Below are positions 34,556 to 43,820 of a stretch of DNA of 64,000 nucleotides, piece after piece. The position numbers and the translations under genes are program-made. The stretch covers positions 42,518-106,517 of the forward strand of contig NZ_JADEXQ010000008.1 in NCBI RefSeq assembly GCF_015207035.1. Direction: 5' to 3'. The notes beneath the pieces are model-generated. The model did no database searches. It saw only the letters and a program-made list of their open reading frames with translations, and was not told the origin of the DNA. Within the stretch, counting starts at the first letter, position 1. Every line of letters begins with the position of its first letter. Origin of the DNA: Romeriopsis navalis LEGE 11480. Lineage in GTDB: Bacteria; Cyanobacteriota; Cyanobacteriia; Leptolyngbyales; Leptolyngbyaceae.

Positions 34556-36391
34556 CTAGCGAAAGACCGCGCTCGGTATCCCAAAGTCGGCCACGGTACG
34601 ATGCGCCACTACAGCCAATAAATCATCGTCCTGCGAAATCATTAGCCCCAGCGCGCTATCCGCGAAGACTAAGCTCGCAGGATTGGTAAATTTCAGACGG
34701 GTGGAACCCGCTTGGTAATTGACGATCGTGTCATACCCGTCGCCCACCGTCAGGACCACCGTAGCCTTACCCGCACCACCGAGCCAAATTTCATCAAAGC
34801 CACTACCACTATCGATGTAATCCAGGCCACCGTTGGCGTAGATTTGATCATTGCCTATCCCACCAATCATTTTTTCTGCCGCATCGGAACCAAAGATGCG
34901 GTGATTAGCAGCACCACCAATCAGGGTGTCATGGCCATCGTTGCCAAAGAGCGGGGCGGGGCGCTCACCCACCTGAAGTGTTGCAGGCTCACCAATGCCA
35001 AACTGATCCGGCGGCACATCCATCGGCAGTGGTAACGGCTGGATGAGCGGCGGGTCAACTGTCGCGACCAACCCATCCAGCACGGGTTCCAATAAACTCA
35101 CAAGGGAAGCCGGGAAGCCGGACTCAGCCACCAACTGCCCCGCAAGATTGAGCGTCGTGGGTAAAACTAATCCTGGGGTCGGGGCGGCCAACGATCGGTC
35201 GACCACATCCGCAATTAACCGATGAATCGCGGTCGTCGGATGAAACCCATCCATAAAAGCAAATTCTGCGGGATTGACGCGCTCCCCTGTCGCCAAAATA
35301 TTAATTAATGGGTCAGTGATGTTGGTAAACCCAAATTCGCTGGGTTGCTGCGCGATCGCCTCAACCAACGAAAACACATCCACTTGAATAATATCGACAT
35401 CCAAATCTGGCTCTAGGGTGCCTAAAGTACCTTGTAGTAACAGATTAAAGCCCGTGCTAAAAGCCGTTGCTTGGGGTATTAAATCCTGTTGAATCGCGAT
35501 CGGGGTCCGGCCTAAGTTAGCCAGATTCGGCACGATAATTCGCTTTGCTCCCAATTCGGCCAGGGTGACGATCGCTTGTTCAATACTTTCCACCGCATCG
35601 ATAACAGCAGTCACGGCGGCAATTGGCTCAGTCGGCAAGGTCAAAAAGTCATTGGAGCCACCCCAGATCAGATACAGCGCATTCGGATCAGCCACCCCGA
35701 CTTGATCAGCAAATAAGTCAACTTGCTCTAAAACACCTGGCAATTGATCAAATAACGGCACCAAGAGTGGTGGGACATCACCGCCCAAGGCATCCGCCAC
35801 ACTGAGCGTCGCCACATTATTACGCCCCGCCCGCGCCCCCAACACCGCATTATTCAACGGCGTGGGGTTCACCAACTGATTAGTCGCCGTCAAATCTTCA
35901 GCCACATACTCGATCCACAATGGCCCATTTGAGAGGCGGCCCGGACTATAGGGCACTGGAGGAAAGTCAACACCTAAAGCCGCCAATTGACCAGACACAT
36001 TACCGATGTCAGTCAAACTATCGCCAAAGGCAACGAGTTGGCTAAACGGCTGGCCCGCAGCATCAGGGTCAATTGTCAGTGGATTACGCAAGTCCAACGC
36101 CGGCAAGCGAAGGATTATGTCACTGACATCTAACAACAACTCCGGCAACTGGCTCAGCAAATCATCGTAAACCGCGAGTAATTGCGCGCTGACCGGCGGC
36201 GGTAGCGATGAGCCCAATTGGGCCAGCACCGGCGTCAACGCAAGTGGATCACCCAAAGCGGGCAACAACACTTCCACAACTGCACGATCCACACCAATCA
36301 AAGAATTCAGTAACTGCCCCAAGCCAGAAACATTTTCCGGCAGGGCCACTGGCCTCGCACTTGTCACTACCGAACCAGATAAAGGGGACAT
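34556..36391 (-). CDS. SGNH/GDSL hydrolase with C-terminal RTX-like repeats
   Basis: 611 residues from ATG 36391: AGGAG at 36398-36402 lies 6 nt before it, whereas it abuts the ATG at 36397. The hydrolase shows block I LVAFGDSLTDIGN (about residues 131-143, nucleophile Ser), block III IWGGSNDF (GxND) and block V MDGFHPTTAIHRLIAD (Asp and His). Such enzymes are esterases or lipases. The last part (from about 480) has Gly/Asp nonapeptides (LFGNDGHDTLIGGAANHRIFG in parts, GGIGNDQIYANGG, GSGFDEIWLGG), a degenerate RTX array that binds Ca and directs type I secretion. There is no N-terminal signal peptide, which agrees with type I export. The N-terminal 120 residues are Leu/Pro-rich and of unknown role. 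Confidence 0.85.
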   Translation of the reverse strand: MSPLSGSVVTSARPVALPENVSGLGQLLNSLIGVDRAVVEVLLPALGDPLALTPVLAQLGSSLPPPVSAQLLAVYDDLLSQLPELLLDVSDIILRLPALDLRNPLTIDPDAAGQPFSQLVAFGDSLTDIGNVSGQLAALGVDFPPVPYSPGRLSNGPLWIEYVAEDLTATNQLVNPTPLNNAVLGARAGRNNVATLSVADALGGDVPPLLVPLFDQLPGVLEQVDLFADQVGVADPNALYLIWGGSNDFLTLPTEPIAAVTAVIDAVESIEQAIVTLAELGAKRIIVPNLANLGRTPIAIQQDLIPQATAFSTGFNLLLQGTLGTLEPDLDVDIIQVDVFSLVEAIAQQPSEFGFTNITDPLINILATGERVNPAEFAFMDGFHPTTAIHRLIADVVDRSLAAPTPGLVLPTTLNLAGQLVAESGFPASLVSLLEPVLDGLVATVDPPLIQPLPLPMDVPPDQFGIGEPATLQVGERPAPLFGNDGHDTLIGGAANHRIFGSDAAEKMIGGIGNDQIYANGGLDYIDSGSGFDEIWLGGAGKATVVLTVGDGYDTIVNYQAGSTRLKFTNPASLVFADSALGLMISQDDDLLAVVAHRTVADFGIPSAVFR

Positions 36392-36397
36392 ATCCAT

Positions 36398-36402
36398 CTC
36401 CT
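36398..36402 (-). promoter_or_regulatory. Ribosome binding site of the SGNH hydrolase gene
   Basis: AGGAG directly abuts ATG 36397 and is 6 nt from ATG 36391, so it favours the second ATG as the real start. Confidence 0.65.
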
Positions 36403-36656
36403 AGGTAGATCGCAATATAAAACGCAACCAAACTTGCGCAGATTGCTATAAAGCAAAAATATGCAGCCTTAAGGTAGCCATTTATATTGAATTTATAGCG
36501 CAATCAAAGAAGAAGTACATCACAACAAATTACAGGCGCCGCAAAATTTGACAATCTTCTATTTAGTGAAGCACCGAGCATGAACCAGGCATAAGAAAAC
36601 GTTGACCTCACTGAATGCGGTCAACCTGACGCCATACCACGGCAAGAAAAACGGCT

Positions 36657-37241
36657 CTAAGGCACTAATTGATCCGCTAGCCGCATTTTCACCGGCCGCA
36701 CCGATTGTTTGGGGACTGGCTGTCCAGCAAAGGTTCCCGGAATTAAATTACTGCTGGTGGCGATCGTTCCACCCAAAATCAGCACTAAGCCAACCGCCAC
36801 TCCAGTCAAACATTTCACTTTGGTTTGGAGCGCGCGTACCTGGCGTTGGGAGACTTCCAACTGCTGCATTACATCGATCGTCTCTGGCGGTATTTCGATC
36901 GGCTGTTGCACTTGGAAAGTCGCAACGGTGTATAGCCAATCAGCAATCAGCTGCGGACAATATTTTTGAAACCACTTGACCGCGAAGAGTCGAAAAACTG
37001 GCTTCGACATCCGCGACATCCCACGCATGAGCTTATTTAAGGCAGGGTTAGGGAGTTTCTGATTGGCGAAGTGAACTGATCCAATATCGTAGAGACAATC
37101 CATAATTAGCCGCACTGTTGTCTCATCATGCGCCGCCAAACGCTCCAGCAGCAGCACCACGTCCTGCATCCGCTCGGCTTCCATCTGAGCGTCTTTCGTC
37201 AACTTAGTTGTGGGCGTGGCATTCGGAACGATATTGCTCAT
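36657..37241 (-). CDS. Membrane-anchored protein of unknown function
   Basis: 194 residues. The first 140 are soluble and largely helical (ERMQDVVLLLERLAAHDETTVRLIMDCLYDIG in parts), with RLFAVKWFQKYCPQLIADWL at about 83-102. A short coiled coil (VMQQLEVSQRQVRALQTKVK) leads to one membrane helix (about 148-165, GVAVGLVLILGGTIA) and an outside tail. Topology: N-terminal domain inside, tail outside. I do not recognise a family. It is 266 bp upstream of the SGNH gene on the same strand, but there is no clear operon link. Confidence 0.65.
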   Translation of the reverse strand: MSNIVPNATPTTKLTKDAQMEAERMQDVVLLLERLAAHDETTVRLIMDCLYDIGSVHFANQKLPNPALNKLMRGMSRMSKPVFRLFAVKWFQKYCPQLIADWLYTVATFQVQQPIEIPPETIDVMQQLEVSQRQVRALQTKVKCLTGVAVGLVLILGGTIATSSNLIPGTFAGQPVPKQSVRPVKMRLADQLVP

Positions 37242-37561
37242 AACGAACTCGCTGATGGCAGGGGGCGGTTGATAGCCAATAAAATTAGAAGATGCGCTCC
37301 AACGATTTAGGACATCATATGAAACAGTTTAGCGGGGCAACTGTCAATTCCTGCTCTTCCGATCGATGCAGTTCGTAAGATTTAATGAACTATTTCAGCG
37401 ATCTCTCGGAAAATCAGCCCAAGTTTCACGGAATTTAGGTTGACAATATTAGCTAGACTTCCGCTTGATCATAGCCAGAATCACGGATCAGCTGCTGTGT
37501 TGTATGTGACGATTCCCCCATGATATGTGCCAATTCTCTGGGCCAGTCAAACGATCAATAT
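37242..37561. other. 320-bp divergent intergenic region
   Basis: It separates the membrane-anchored gene (minus) from the SDR gene (plus) and must hold both promoters. I see no hairpin or extra gene in it. Confidence 0.5.
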
Positions 37562-38434
37562 ATGCAAAAACTATTAGTCACTGGGGCAAGCGGCTTTCTC
37601 GGCTGGTACATTACCGAAGCCGCGACAACTTGGCAGGTGATTGGCACATATTGGCACCATCGCAATATCGCCCAATCACCATATTCAGTGCCGGTTGACT
37701 TAACCAATCAGCAAGCAGTTCAGCAATTATTCCAAGACCAGAAACCAGACGCCGTAGTTCATGCAGCGGCCTTATCGCAACCAAATGCCTGCCAGCAACA
37801 TCCGAATTTGTCCTACAAAATTAATGTCTTAGCCGCTTGGCAGATTGCGGAGGAATGCGCCAGGTTAGATATTCCCTGTGTTTTTACCTCTTCTGAACAA
37901 GTGTTTGATGGCACACAAGCGCCATACCGTGAAATTGATCCAGTTTCACCGATTAACTTATACGGAGAGCATAAAGCCCTTGCCGAAACCGGCATGCTGG
38001 CACGCCATCGGAAAGTCATCGTTTGTCGAATGCCCCTCATGTTTGGGGCGGCCCCAACCGCCAGCAGTTTTATCCAACCATTTATCCAACGTCTGCGAAC
38101 GGGCGAACAACTCCAAGCCTTCACCGATGAGATTCGCATGCCCCTGAGTGGATGGGATGCGGCGCAAGGTTTGTTACTGACGCTGGAGCAAAAATATCAG
38201 GGAATTCTACATTTAGGCGGCCCAGCAAGCTTATCTCGATTTGCGATGGCCAAAATTTTGGTCGAAGTGCTAGGCATTGATCAAGCCAACATCACACCAT
38301 GCAAACAAGCCGATGTGCAAATGGCCGCACCCCGCCCGCAGAATCTGGCAATGGACAATACGATCGCGCTAAAGCTCGGATTCAAGCCTCAAGACTTCCG
38401 CTCCGCTTTGCTCACAATCCGCGATCGGCTTTAA
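37562..38434 (+). CDS. NAD(P)-dependent sugar reductase/epimerase (extended SDR, RmlD-like)
   Basis: 290 residues from ATG 37562, which places the Rossmann strand LLVTGASGFLGWYI directly at the N-terminus. The GxxGxxG loop, VVHAAALSQPNACQ, the catalytic Ser in FTSSEQVFDG and the Y-x-x-x-K pair (LYGEHKALAE, about residues 143-152) are all present. The closest pattern is dTDP-4-dehydrorhamnose reductase (RmlD). No other rml gene is near, so the substrate is open. Its end is 6 bp from the end of the convergent TPR gene. Confidence 0.8.
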   Translation: MQKLLVTGASGFLGWYITEAATTWQVIGTYWHHRNIAQSPYSVPVDLTNQQAVQQLFQDQKPDAVVHAAALSQPNACQQHPNLSYKINVLAAWQIAEECARLDIPCVFTSSEQVFDGTQAPYREIDPVSPINLYGEHKALAETGMLARHRKVIVCRMPLMFGAAPTASSFIQPFIQRLRTGEQLQAFTDEIRMPLSGWDAAQGLLLTLEQKYQGILHLGGPASLSRFAMAKILVEVLGIDQANITPCKQADVQMAAPRPQNLAMDNTIALKLGFKPQDFRSALLTIRDRL

Positions 38435-38440
38435 CCAAGT

Positions 38441-38905
38441 TCAATCATCGATCGCCCATAGGCCATCGGCAATTTGGCACCGCAGCAAAACCACCTCAGT
38501 GTTCGCTTGATCCACACATTGATTCAGTTGTTGGATCGCTTCCGTCGATCGGCCTAACTGCGCCAGCACACGGGCCAAACCAATATGCGAGGCATCACCG
38601 GCACCCAGTTTCAACGCTTGCCTAAAGCATTGCATCGCCCGCATTAAGTCATCTCCAAACGTATCGTGATAATACCCGAGCGATTCATGCCCCGCCGCGA
38701 AGGTCGGATCGCAGCTAATCGCCTTTTCGTAGCAGACTTGGACCTGCGCTAATGGCACATCGTAAAGTTGCAGCCAGTTCCCCCGGAAGTTCCACAATTC
38801 TGGACTGTCAGGAAACTCCGCTTGCAGCGATCGCAGTTGATCGAAGTCGGCGGGCGTCGGAAAAGACACCTGCGACAGTTGCTGAAGCACGACTTTTGAA
38901 AGCAT
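38441..38905 (-). CDS. Small tetratricopeptide-repeat protein
   Basis: 154 residues made of about three TPR-like helix pairs (ELWNFRGNWLQLYDVPLAQVQ in part, CYEKAISCDPTFAAGHESLGYYHD in parts, MQCFRQALKLGAGDASHIGLARVL in parts). It has no signal peptide or membrane helix, so it is probably cytoplasmic. Partner unknown. It lies downstream of thrS on the same strand but behind that gene's hairpin. Confidence 0.75.
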   Translation of the reverse strand: MLSKVVLQQLSQVSFPTPADFDQLRSLQAEFPDSPELWNFRGNWLQLYDVPLAQVQVCYEKAISCDPTFAAGHESLGYYHDTFGDDLMRAMQCFRQALKLGAGDASHIGLARVLAQLGRSTEAIQQLNQCVDQANTEVVLLRCQIADGLWAIDD

Positions 38906-38948
38906 TCAGTCCAACACCCAAACCCGTTCAAGTTCGCTGACCTTTAAG

Positions 38949-38990
38949 CAAACCCTCCTAGTCAATCGATCAACTGACTAGAAGGGTTTG
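38949..38990 (-). terminator. Hairpin after thrS
   Basis: A 16-bp stem with one mismatch (CAAACCCTCCTAGTCA and near-complement, 10-nt loop) begins 28 bases past the thrS stop. The following bases are not T-rich, so it is either a factor-dependent end or an RNA-stabilising stem. Confidence 0.65.
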
Positions 38991-39017
38991 TCTCATCCCA
39001 ATCACAAGCCGATCAAC

Positions 39018-40844
39018 CTAGAAGTTACCCTGCGACGCATTGGCCTTTTGCAAACGCTCAATCACCGTATCAAGCGGCAATGCACCCAATTCCCCCTCCG
39101 CTCGCGTCCGCACACTCAGGGAATTGGCCTCAACTTCCTTGGCCCCAACCACCGCCATAACGGGAATTTTTGCTTTCTCCGCATTCCGAATCAGCTTGCC
39201 TAGGCGATCGCCACCTAAATCAACTTCTGCTCGAATGCCCAAGGCTTGCATTTTCGCGACCGCATCCTTCGCATAGTCAATGAAGTCAACCCCAACTGGC
39301 AATAACCGAATCTGCACCGGTGCTAACCAAGTCGGAAAGTCCCCCGCATATTCTTCAATCAAGATCCCAATCAAGCGCTCCAACGACCCAAATGGCGCAC
39401 GGTGTAACATCACGGGACGCTGGCGGCTGCCATCCTCTGACACATATTCGAGATCAAACCGCTCCGGCAAAATGTAGTCGACTTGCACTGTTCCAAGTTG
39501 CCACTCCCGCTCCAAGGCATCTTGAAAAATAAAGTCGAGCTTCGGACCATAGAAAGCGGCTTCACCAATCCCTTCAAAGTGTTCCATGCCGAGTTGCTGC
39601 ACAGCATTGCGGATCGCATTTTGGGCCTTCTCCCAAGCCTCATCGGAACCAATATACTTATCGGGATTAGCGGGATCCCGGAAGCTCAAACGCGCCCGGA
39701 AATTCTTCAATTGCAGCGCTTTAAAGACACTCAGAATCAGCTCCACAACATTGAGGAATTCCGCTTCTAGCTGATCCGGCGTCACAAAGAGGTGGGAATC
39801 ATCCACCGTAAAGCCGCGCACACGGGTTAATCCACCTAACTCACCGGATTGCTCGTAGCGATAAACCGTACCAAACTCGGCCAACCGCATTGGCAGCTCA
39901 CGGTAGGATCGCAGCTCACTCTTATAAATCTGAATATGGAAGGGACAGTTCATTGGCTTCATTACGAACCCAATTTCCGCCGCCTTATCTTCCTGGTTCT
40001 CCGCCATCATCGGGAACATATCCTCACTGTACTTCTGCCAGTGCCCCGACTGTTTAAACAAGTCAACCCGCGCAATATGCGGCGTCACAACCGGCAAATA
40101 GCCCCGCGCGACTTGCTCCCGCTTGAGATAATCTTCCAGCAACGATCGCAACACCGTTCCTTTAGGGGTCCACAGCGGCAAACCCGGCCCAACGGGGTCA
40201 GCAAAGACAAATAAACCAAGCTCTTTCCCGAGTTTGCGATGATCGCGCTTCATCGCCTCTTCTTTACGCCGCTTATGCTCCGCCAGCTGCTCCGGCGTCT
40301 CCCAAGCTGTCCCGTAGATCCGCTGCAACTGCGCCTTCGTTTCATCGCCGCGCCAATAGGCACCCGCAACGCTTTCAAGCTCGATCGCCTTGGGATTAAT
40401 ATCACCCGTATTCTCAACATGCGGCCCGGCACAAAGATCCCACCACTGATCCGCTAAGTGATACAGGGTAATGGGTTCCGTCTTAATATCATCCAAAATT
40501 TCCAGCTTGTAGGCCTCGCCCAGTTCAGTGATGCGCGCTTTCGCCTCGTCGCGGCTAACTTCTTCACGCACCACAGGCAATTTGCGGTTGATGATTTTGA
40601 TCATCTCTTTGCGAATTGACTTTAGATCTTTATCGGTAAAGGCGTCAGGGCTGTCAAAGTCATAGTAAAAGCCATTCTCAATCCATGGCCCGATCGTCAC
40701 CTGCGCCTTCGGAAACAACTTCTGCACCGCCATGGCCATGATGTGGGAAGTGGTGTGACGAATTTTCTTCAGATTTTCTGATTCGCTGGTTTTGGGCAGC
40801 GAGATCTTGGCCACCGCTTGCTCCGGTGCTGCATTTTCAGCCAT
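39018..40844 (-). CDS. thrS: Threonine-tRNA ligase
   Basis: 608 residues. Unlike the 642-residue E. coli enzyme it has no N-terminal TGS domain. The editing domain is present: HTTSH (H-x-x-x-H, about residues 30-34) and CAGPH (about 137-141). The class II core has the zinc ligands in MNCPFHIQIY and the motif 3 region VMLHRAPFGSLERL, and the C-terminal anticodon domain ends near TVIERLQKANAS. It charges tRNA-Thr and clears Ser-tRNA-Thr. No T-box or other leader structure was seen upstream. Confidence 0.96.
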   Translation of the reverse strand: MAENAAPEQAVAKISLPKTSESENLKKIRHTTSHIMAMAVQKLFPKAQVTIGPWIENGFYYDFDSPDAFTDKDLKSIRKEMIKIINRKLPVVREEVSRDEAKARITELGEAYKLEILDDIKTEPITLYHLADQWWDLCAGPHVENTGDINPKAIELESVAGAYWRGDETKAQLQRIYGTAWETPEQLAEHKRRKEEAMKRDHRKLGKELGLFVFADPVGPGLPLWTPKGTVLRSLLEDYLKREQVARGYLPVVTPHIARVDLFKQSGHWQKYSEDMFPMMAENQEDKAAEIGFVMKPMNCPFHIQIYKSELRSYRELPMRLAEFGTVYRYEQSGELGGLTRVRGFTVDDSHLFVTPDQLEAEFLNVVELILSVFKALQLKNFRARLSFRDPANPDKYIGSDEAWEKAQNAIRNAVQQLGMEHFEGIGEAAFYGPKLDFIFQDALEREWQLGTVQVDYILPERFDLEYVSEDGSRQRPVMLHRAPFGSLERLIGILIEEYAGDFPTWLAPVQIRLLPVGVDFIDYAKDAVAKMQALGIRAEVDLGGDRLGKLIRNAEKAKIPVMAVVGAKEVEANSLSVRTRAEGELGALPLDTVIERLQKANASQGNF

Positions 40845-41588
40845 GGGAAATACTTAAACTCCAAATGAAATACGTGAAGAGACAGAGAAATTCGGGGGCT
40901 TTGGGGGTAACCGCTCGCATTAAACAGTTGAAGCGATAATCGCCTCAAGCCATAGCACTTACCCCGAGGTCGTTCGTTGCCCAACCATCCGGCGCAATAA
41001 CTCTGTGGTGATTTGGAGATGAGAAAATAACATACTTAACTTCAAGACTATTTCTTTGACGAGACGAAGGCCAAAGGATAAGTTTAGCGCAGTTTTTCCC
41101 GGATCAAGCAAGGGGGATAATTTCGGACGCTGACACCACCAAGCAATCCAGTTGAGCCAAATTAAATGCGCACAGTCGCGCCTGGCTTTGCCATAAACTG
41201 TAGCTAAAATTCAAGTTAGCTAGCTTGGTCAGAAGCAGCAAAGTCTCAAAATGTTGAGCATCCGGCACAAAAGCCAAAATTTCCACACAGAATTCAACAT
41301 TCCAATCCCAAATCTCAGTTCAACTACGGTATATTCTCATTAAACTCGCATCGTGCAGCTCATTCAAATCCCTTATGATAATGAGTAGCGGGCTTGAATA
41401 AAAGCTCAAGGTTGGCGGTCAATCAGTTTCCATTTATTAAATACGCTTATTCAATATTCAGTTATGTCGGTCGTTCAACACTCAATCAGTCAATCCCCAA
41501 TATTCCTATAGCGCCCTAGCCAAATATAATCTGACCTTTGAAATCAATGCATGCCATTGTACACAGGGTTTTGCCGGCTTTATAACCT
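40845..41588. other. 744-bp divergent intergenic region
   Basis: It separates thrS (minus) from the REC-kinase gene (plus). A 60-codon GTG-started frame on the minus strand (41104-41286) is too weak to call. I see no RNA gene or strong hairpin. Confidence 0.5.
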
Positions 41589-42779
41589 ATGCAATCAGCA
41601 GCTATTGTCATTGTTGAAGATGAACGACTGGTGGCACGTGATCTTGCGGATATTTTAATTCAGCAAGGGTATACCGTCCCCGCAATCTGTAGCACGGCGG
41701 AAACCGCAATTGAGACGGTAAGCCACCAACCAGCGGATTTAGTCTTAATGGATATTCGGCTCGCCGGTCCGATGGATGGGGTTGAAGCTGCACAGGTGAT
41801 TCAGGCACAGTTTGGGTTGCCCATCGTCTACTTGACGGCCAATGCCGATTTGCCAACGCTCGAACGGGTCAAAGCCAGTCGGCCATTTGGCTACTTGCTC
41901 AAACCCTTCGATGAATTAATGCTGCTTACCACGATCGATATTGCGCTGTCTCGCCATCAGACAGAACAGGAAATTCGGACAGCACTGCAACAGACCGAAC
42001 GGATTACCCAACAAACCCAGGCCCAAGTCGCGAGCAAACTCGAATATTTTGCCATGGCGGCACATGAATTACGGAACCCCCTAGGGGTGATTCAGTCAGT
42101 CGCCGAATTGCTTAGTTCACCCACACTCAATCTGCCAGCCGAACGTCGGGCACGCTATCTGCAAAATATGCAAGATGCCACTGGGAGTCTCGACGATTTA
42201 TTACGATCGATCTTGACCTATAGCTATTCCAGCGCCGGTAAACTTGATAGTCAGATCACAAAACTCAACCTCGTATCCTTTTGCCAAGAACAAATCACGC
42301 TGCTCAAAGTCAGTCTTGGACACAATCATCAGTTTACTTTAACGACCCCAAGCAATCAGTGCATTGTCTTCTTAGATGAGCAACTGCTGTGGCATCTACT
42401 CACTAACCTAATCTCGAATGCCATCAAATACTCCCCAATTCATCCCGATCAAACCGGACATGTCAACCTTGAACTTAGCTGGGATGCAGGAAAAATCAAT
42501 ATCACCGTCAGGGATAATGGCATCGGCATTCCCCGCGAAGCCACCAGCAAAATATTTGAACCGTTCTATCGCGCAAACAATACGGGTACAATTCCTGGCA
42601 CAGGTCTTGGCCTATCATTAGTCAAACAATGTGCGGAACGCCAAGGTGGGACAGTGATACTCATTCCACCAACTGAGCAGTTCCATGGTGCGGGCTTTAC
42701 CGTCACATTTCCACGGGATCAACGCCTGCGGTTAAACCCCGCTGATGGGCCTCCGGTAGCGCGCCCGATCGGGCAGTAG
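41589..42779 (+). CDS. Response regulator-histidine kinase fusion (REC-HisKA-HATPase)
   Basis: 396 residues. The N-terminal receiver domain (1-120) has E10/D11, the phospho-acceptor D55 (LVLMDIRL), T83 and K105 (LLKPFD). A helical linker (120-150) leads to a HisKA domain with H159 (AAHELRNPLGVI), then a HATPase domain with the N box (LISNAIKYSP), G1 (DNGIGIP), F (IFEPFYRAN) and G2 (GTGLGLSL). There is no membrane segment or sensor domain, so its input is phosphotransfer to the receiver. Such REC-first kinases are common in cyanobacterial phosphorelays. No partner kinase or regulator is adjacent. Confidence 0.92.
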   Translation: MQSAAIVIVEDERLVARDLADILIQQGYTVPAICSTAETAIETVSHQPADLVLMDIRLAGPMDGVEAAQVIQAQFGLPIVYLTANADLPTLERVKASRPFGYLLKPFDELMLLTTIDIALSRHQTEQEIRTALQQTERITQQTQAQVASKLEYFAMAAHELRNPLGVIQSVAELLSSPTLNLPAERRARYLQNMQDATGSLDDLLRSILTYSYSSAGKLDSQITKLNLVSFCQEQITLLKVSLGHNHQFTLTTPSNQCIVFLDEQLLWHLLTNLISNAIKYSPIHPDQTGHVNLELSWDAGKINITVRDNGIGIPREATSKIFEPFYRANNTGTIPGTGLGLSLVKQCAERQGGTVILIPPTEQFHGAGFTVTFPRDQRLRLNPADGPPVARPIGQ

Positions 42780-42985
42780 AGTCCCGCGAATCAATATTTC
42801 GTAGACGGTTTCAGTTCCGCCCTGGGATTGATTTCACCGAAACGGGTAATCTGTTAGTGTCGAGGGTGACGAAGTAACGACGCCTGAAGTCTCAGCGATT
42901 GATGCATATAACCACTGCATGCTGAACTCACGATGCCAGGCGATCGGACATTAGCAACAAGCACAATTACACATATAAGCAAGTA

Positions 42986-43552
42986 ATGGCTATTTTTGAG
43001 GGTTCGTTTGCGGGGACGGAGAAGTTCCGCTTCGCCATGGTGATTGGACGATTCAACGATTTGGTAGTGAACAAGCTCATGGAAGCCTGTCAGGACTGTC
43101 TCAAGCGGCACGGCGTTGATATCGATCCCAATGGCACACAAGTCGACTATGTCTGGGTACCTGGCAGCTTCGAAATTCCCCTCGTTTCGCGACAGCTGGC
43201 CCAATCCGGTCGCTATGATGCAGTGATTTGCTTAGGCGCCGTAATTCGTGGCCAAACGCCCCATTTCGACTATGTTTCGTCTGAGGTGTCTAAGGGGATT
43301 GCGGCCGCCGCCTTCCAAACCGGAGTACCTGTGATTTTTGGCGTCTTAACCACTGACACCATGCAGCAAGCAATGGAACGGGCAGGCATTAAGGCCAACT
43401 TAGGCTGGGAATATGGCATGAGTGCGCTGGAAATGGCCAGCCTGATGCAACAAATTCGATTGGGTACAGGTAATGGTGTGGCCCAGGGTAGTCTCGCCAG
43501 CGGTACAGTTCAAACACTTACAGCAATGCCGACAGACGCTGTCACCTCATAA
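42986..43552 (+). CDS. ribH: 6,7-Dimethyl-8-ribityllumazine synthase
   Basis: 188 residues. It has the family signatures [20 protein letters not shown] (in parts), [36 protein letters not shown] and [17 protein letters not shown]. It performs the next-to-last step of riboflavin synthesis and normally forms a 60-mer or pentamer. The C-terminal 25 residues (after LMQQIRLG) are an extra low-complexity tail. No FMN riboswitch is seen in the 206 bases upstream, and psbZ, which I recall beside ribH in some cyanobacteria, is absent here. Confidence 0.95.
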   Translation: MAIFEGSFAGTEKFRFAMVIGRFNDLVVNKLMEACQDCLKRHGVDIDPNGTQVDYVWVPGSFEIPLVSRQLAQSGRYDAVICLGAVIRGQTPHFDYVSSEVSKGIAAAAFQTGVPVIFGVLTTDTMQQAMERAGIKANLGWEYGMSALEMASLMQQIRLGTGNGVAQGSLASGTVQTLTAMPTDAVTS

Positions 43553-43620
43553 CTGGATGCCCCCAGTATCGAGGATCGGCTCGCAAACTGGAACCGAAAA
43601 CCAACCATTTTTTTGCTGAG

Positions 43621-43653
43621 GCAAATTGCACCTTCTGGCTTGGTGCAATTTGC
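43621..43653 (+). terminator. Hairpin after ribH
   Basis: A perfect 12-bp stem (GCAAATTGCACC and its complement) with a 9-nt loop lies 68 bases past the ribH stop. It is not followed by a T run, so it may be a factor-dependent terminator. Confidence 0.6.
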
Positions 43654-43820
43654 GCTCTCAATATGCGCTATCCCCAACATTAATTGAACATCACATGCGC
43701 CCACATTAAGTCCAGCTATCGGTTTGCCCTTTCGTGATAAAGTCAAACTACAGAATCTCCATCGGAGAACCGGGGATTTCGCATACACCGCACGTCGCGC
43801 TTGTGGGATATTGAGAAGTT

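Noticed and set aside
38441..38905. Co-operonic unit of thrS with the small TPR gene
   Set aside because: A stable hairpin lies between the two genes, so separate transcripts are more likely.
41104..41286. 60-codon GTG-started minus-strand frame upstream of the REC-kinase gene
   Set aside because: Short, no ribosome site, no family or membrane pattern; most likely a chance frame in a long intergenic region.
42780..42985. Possible FMN riboswitch upstream of ribH
   Set aside because: None of the conserved RFN element blocks was found.
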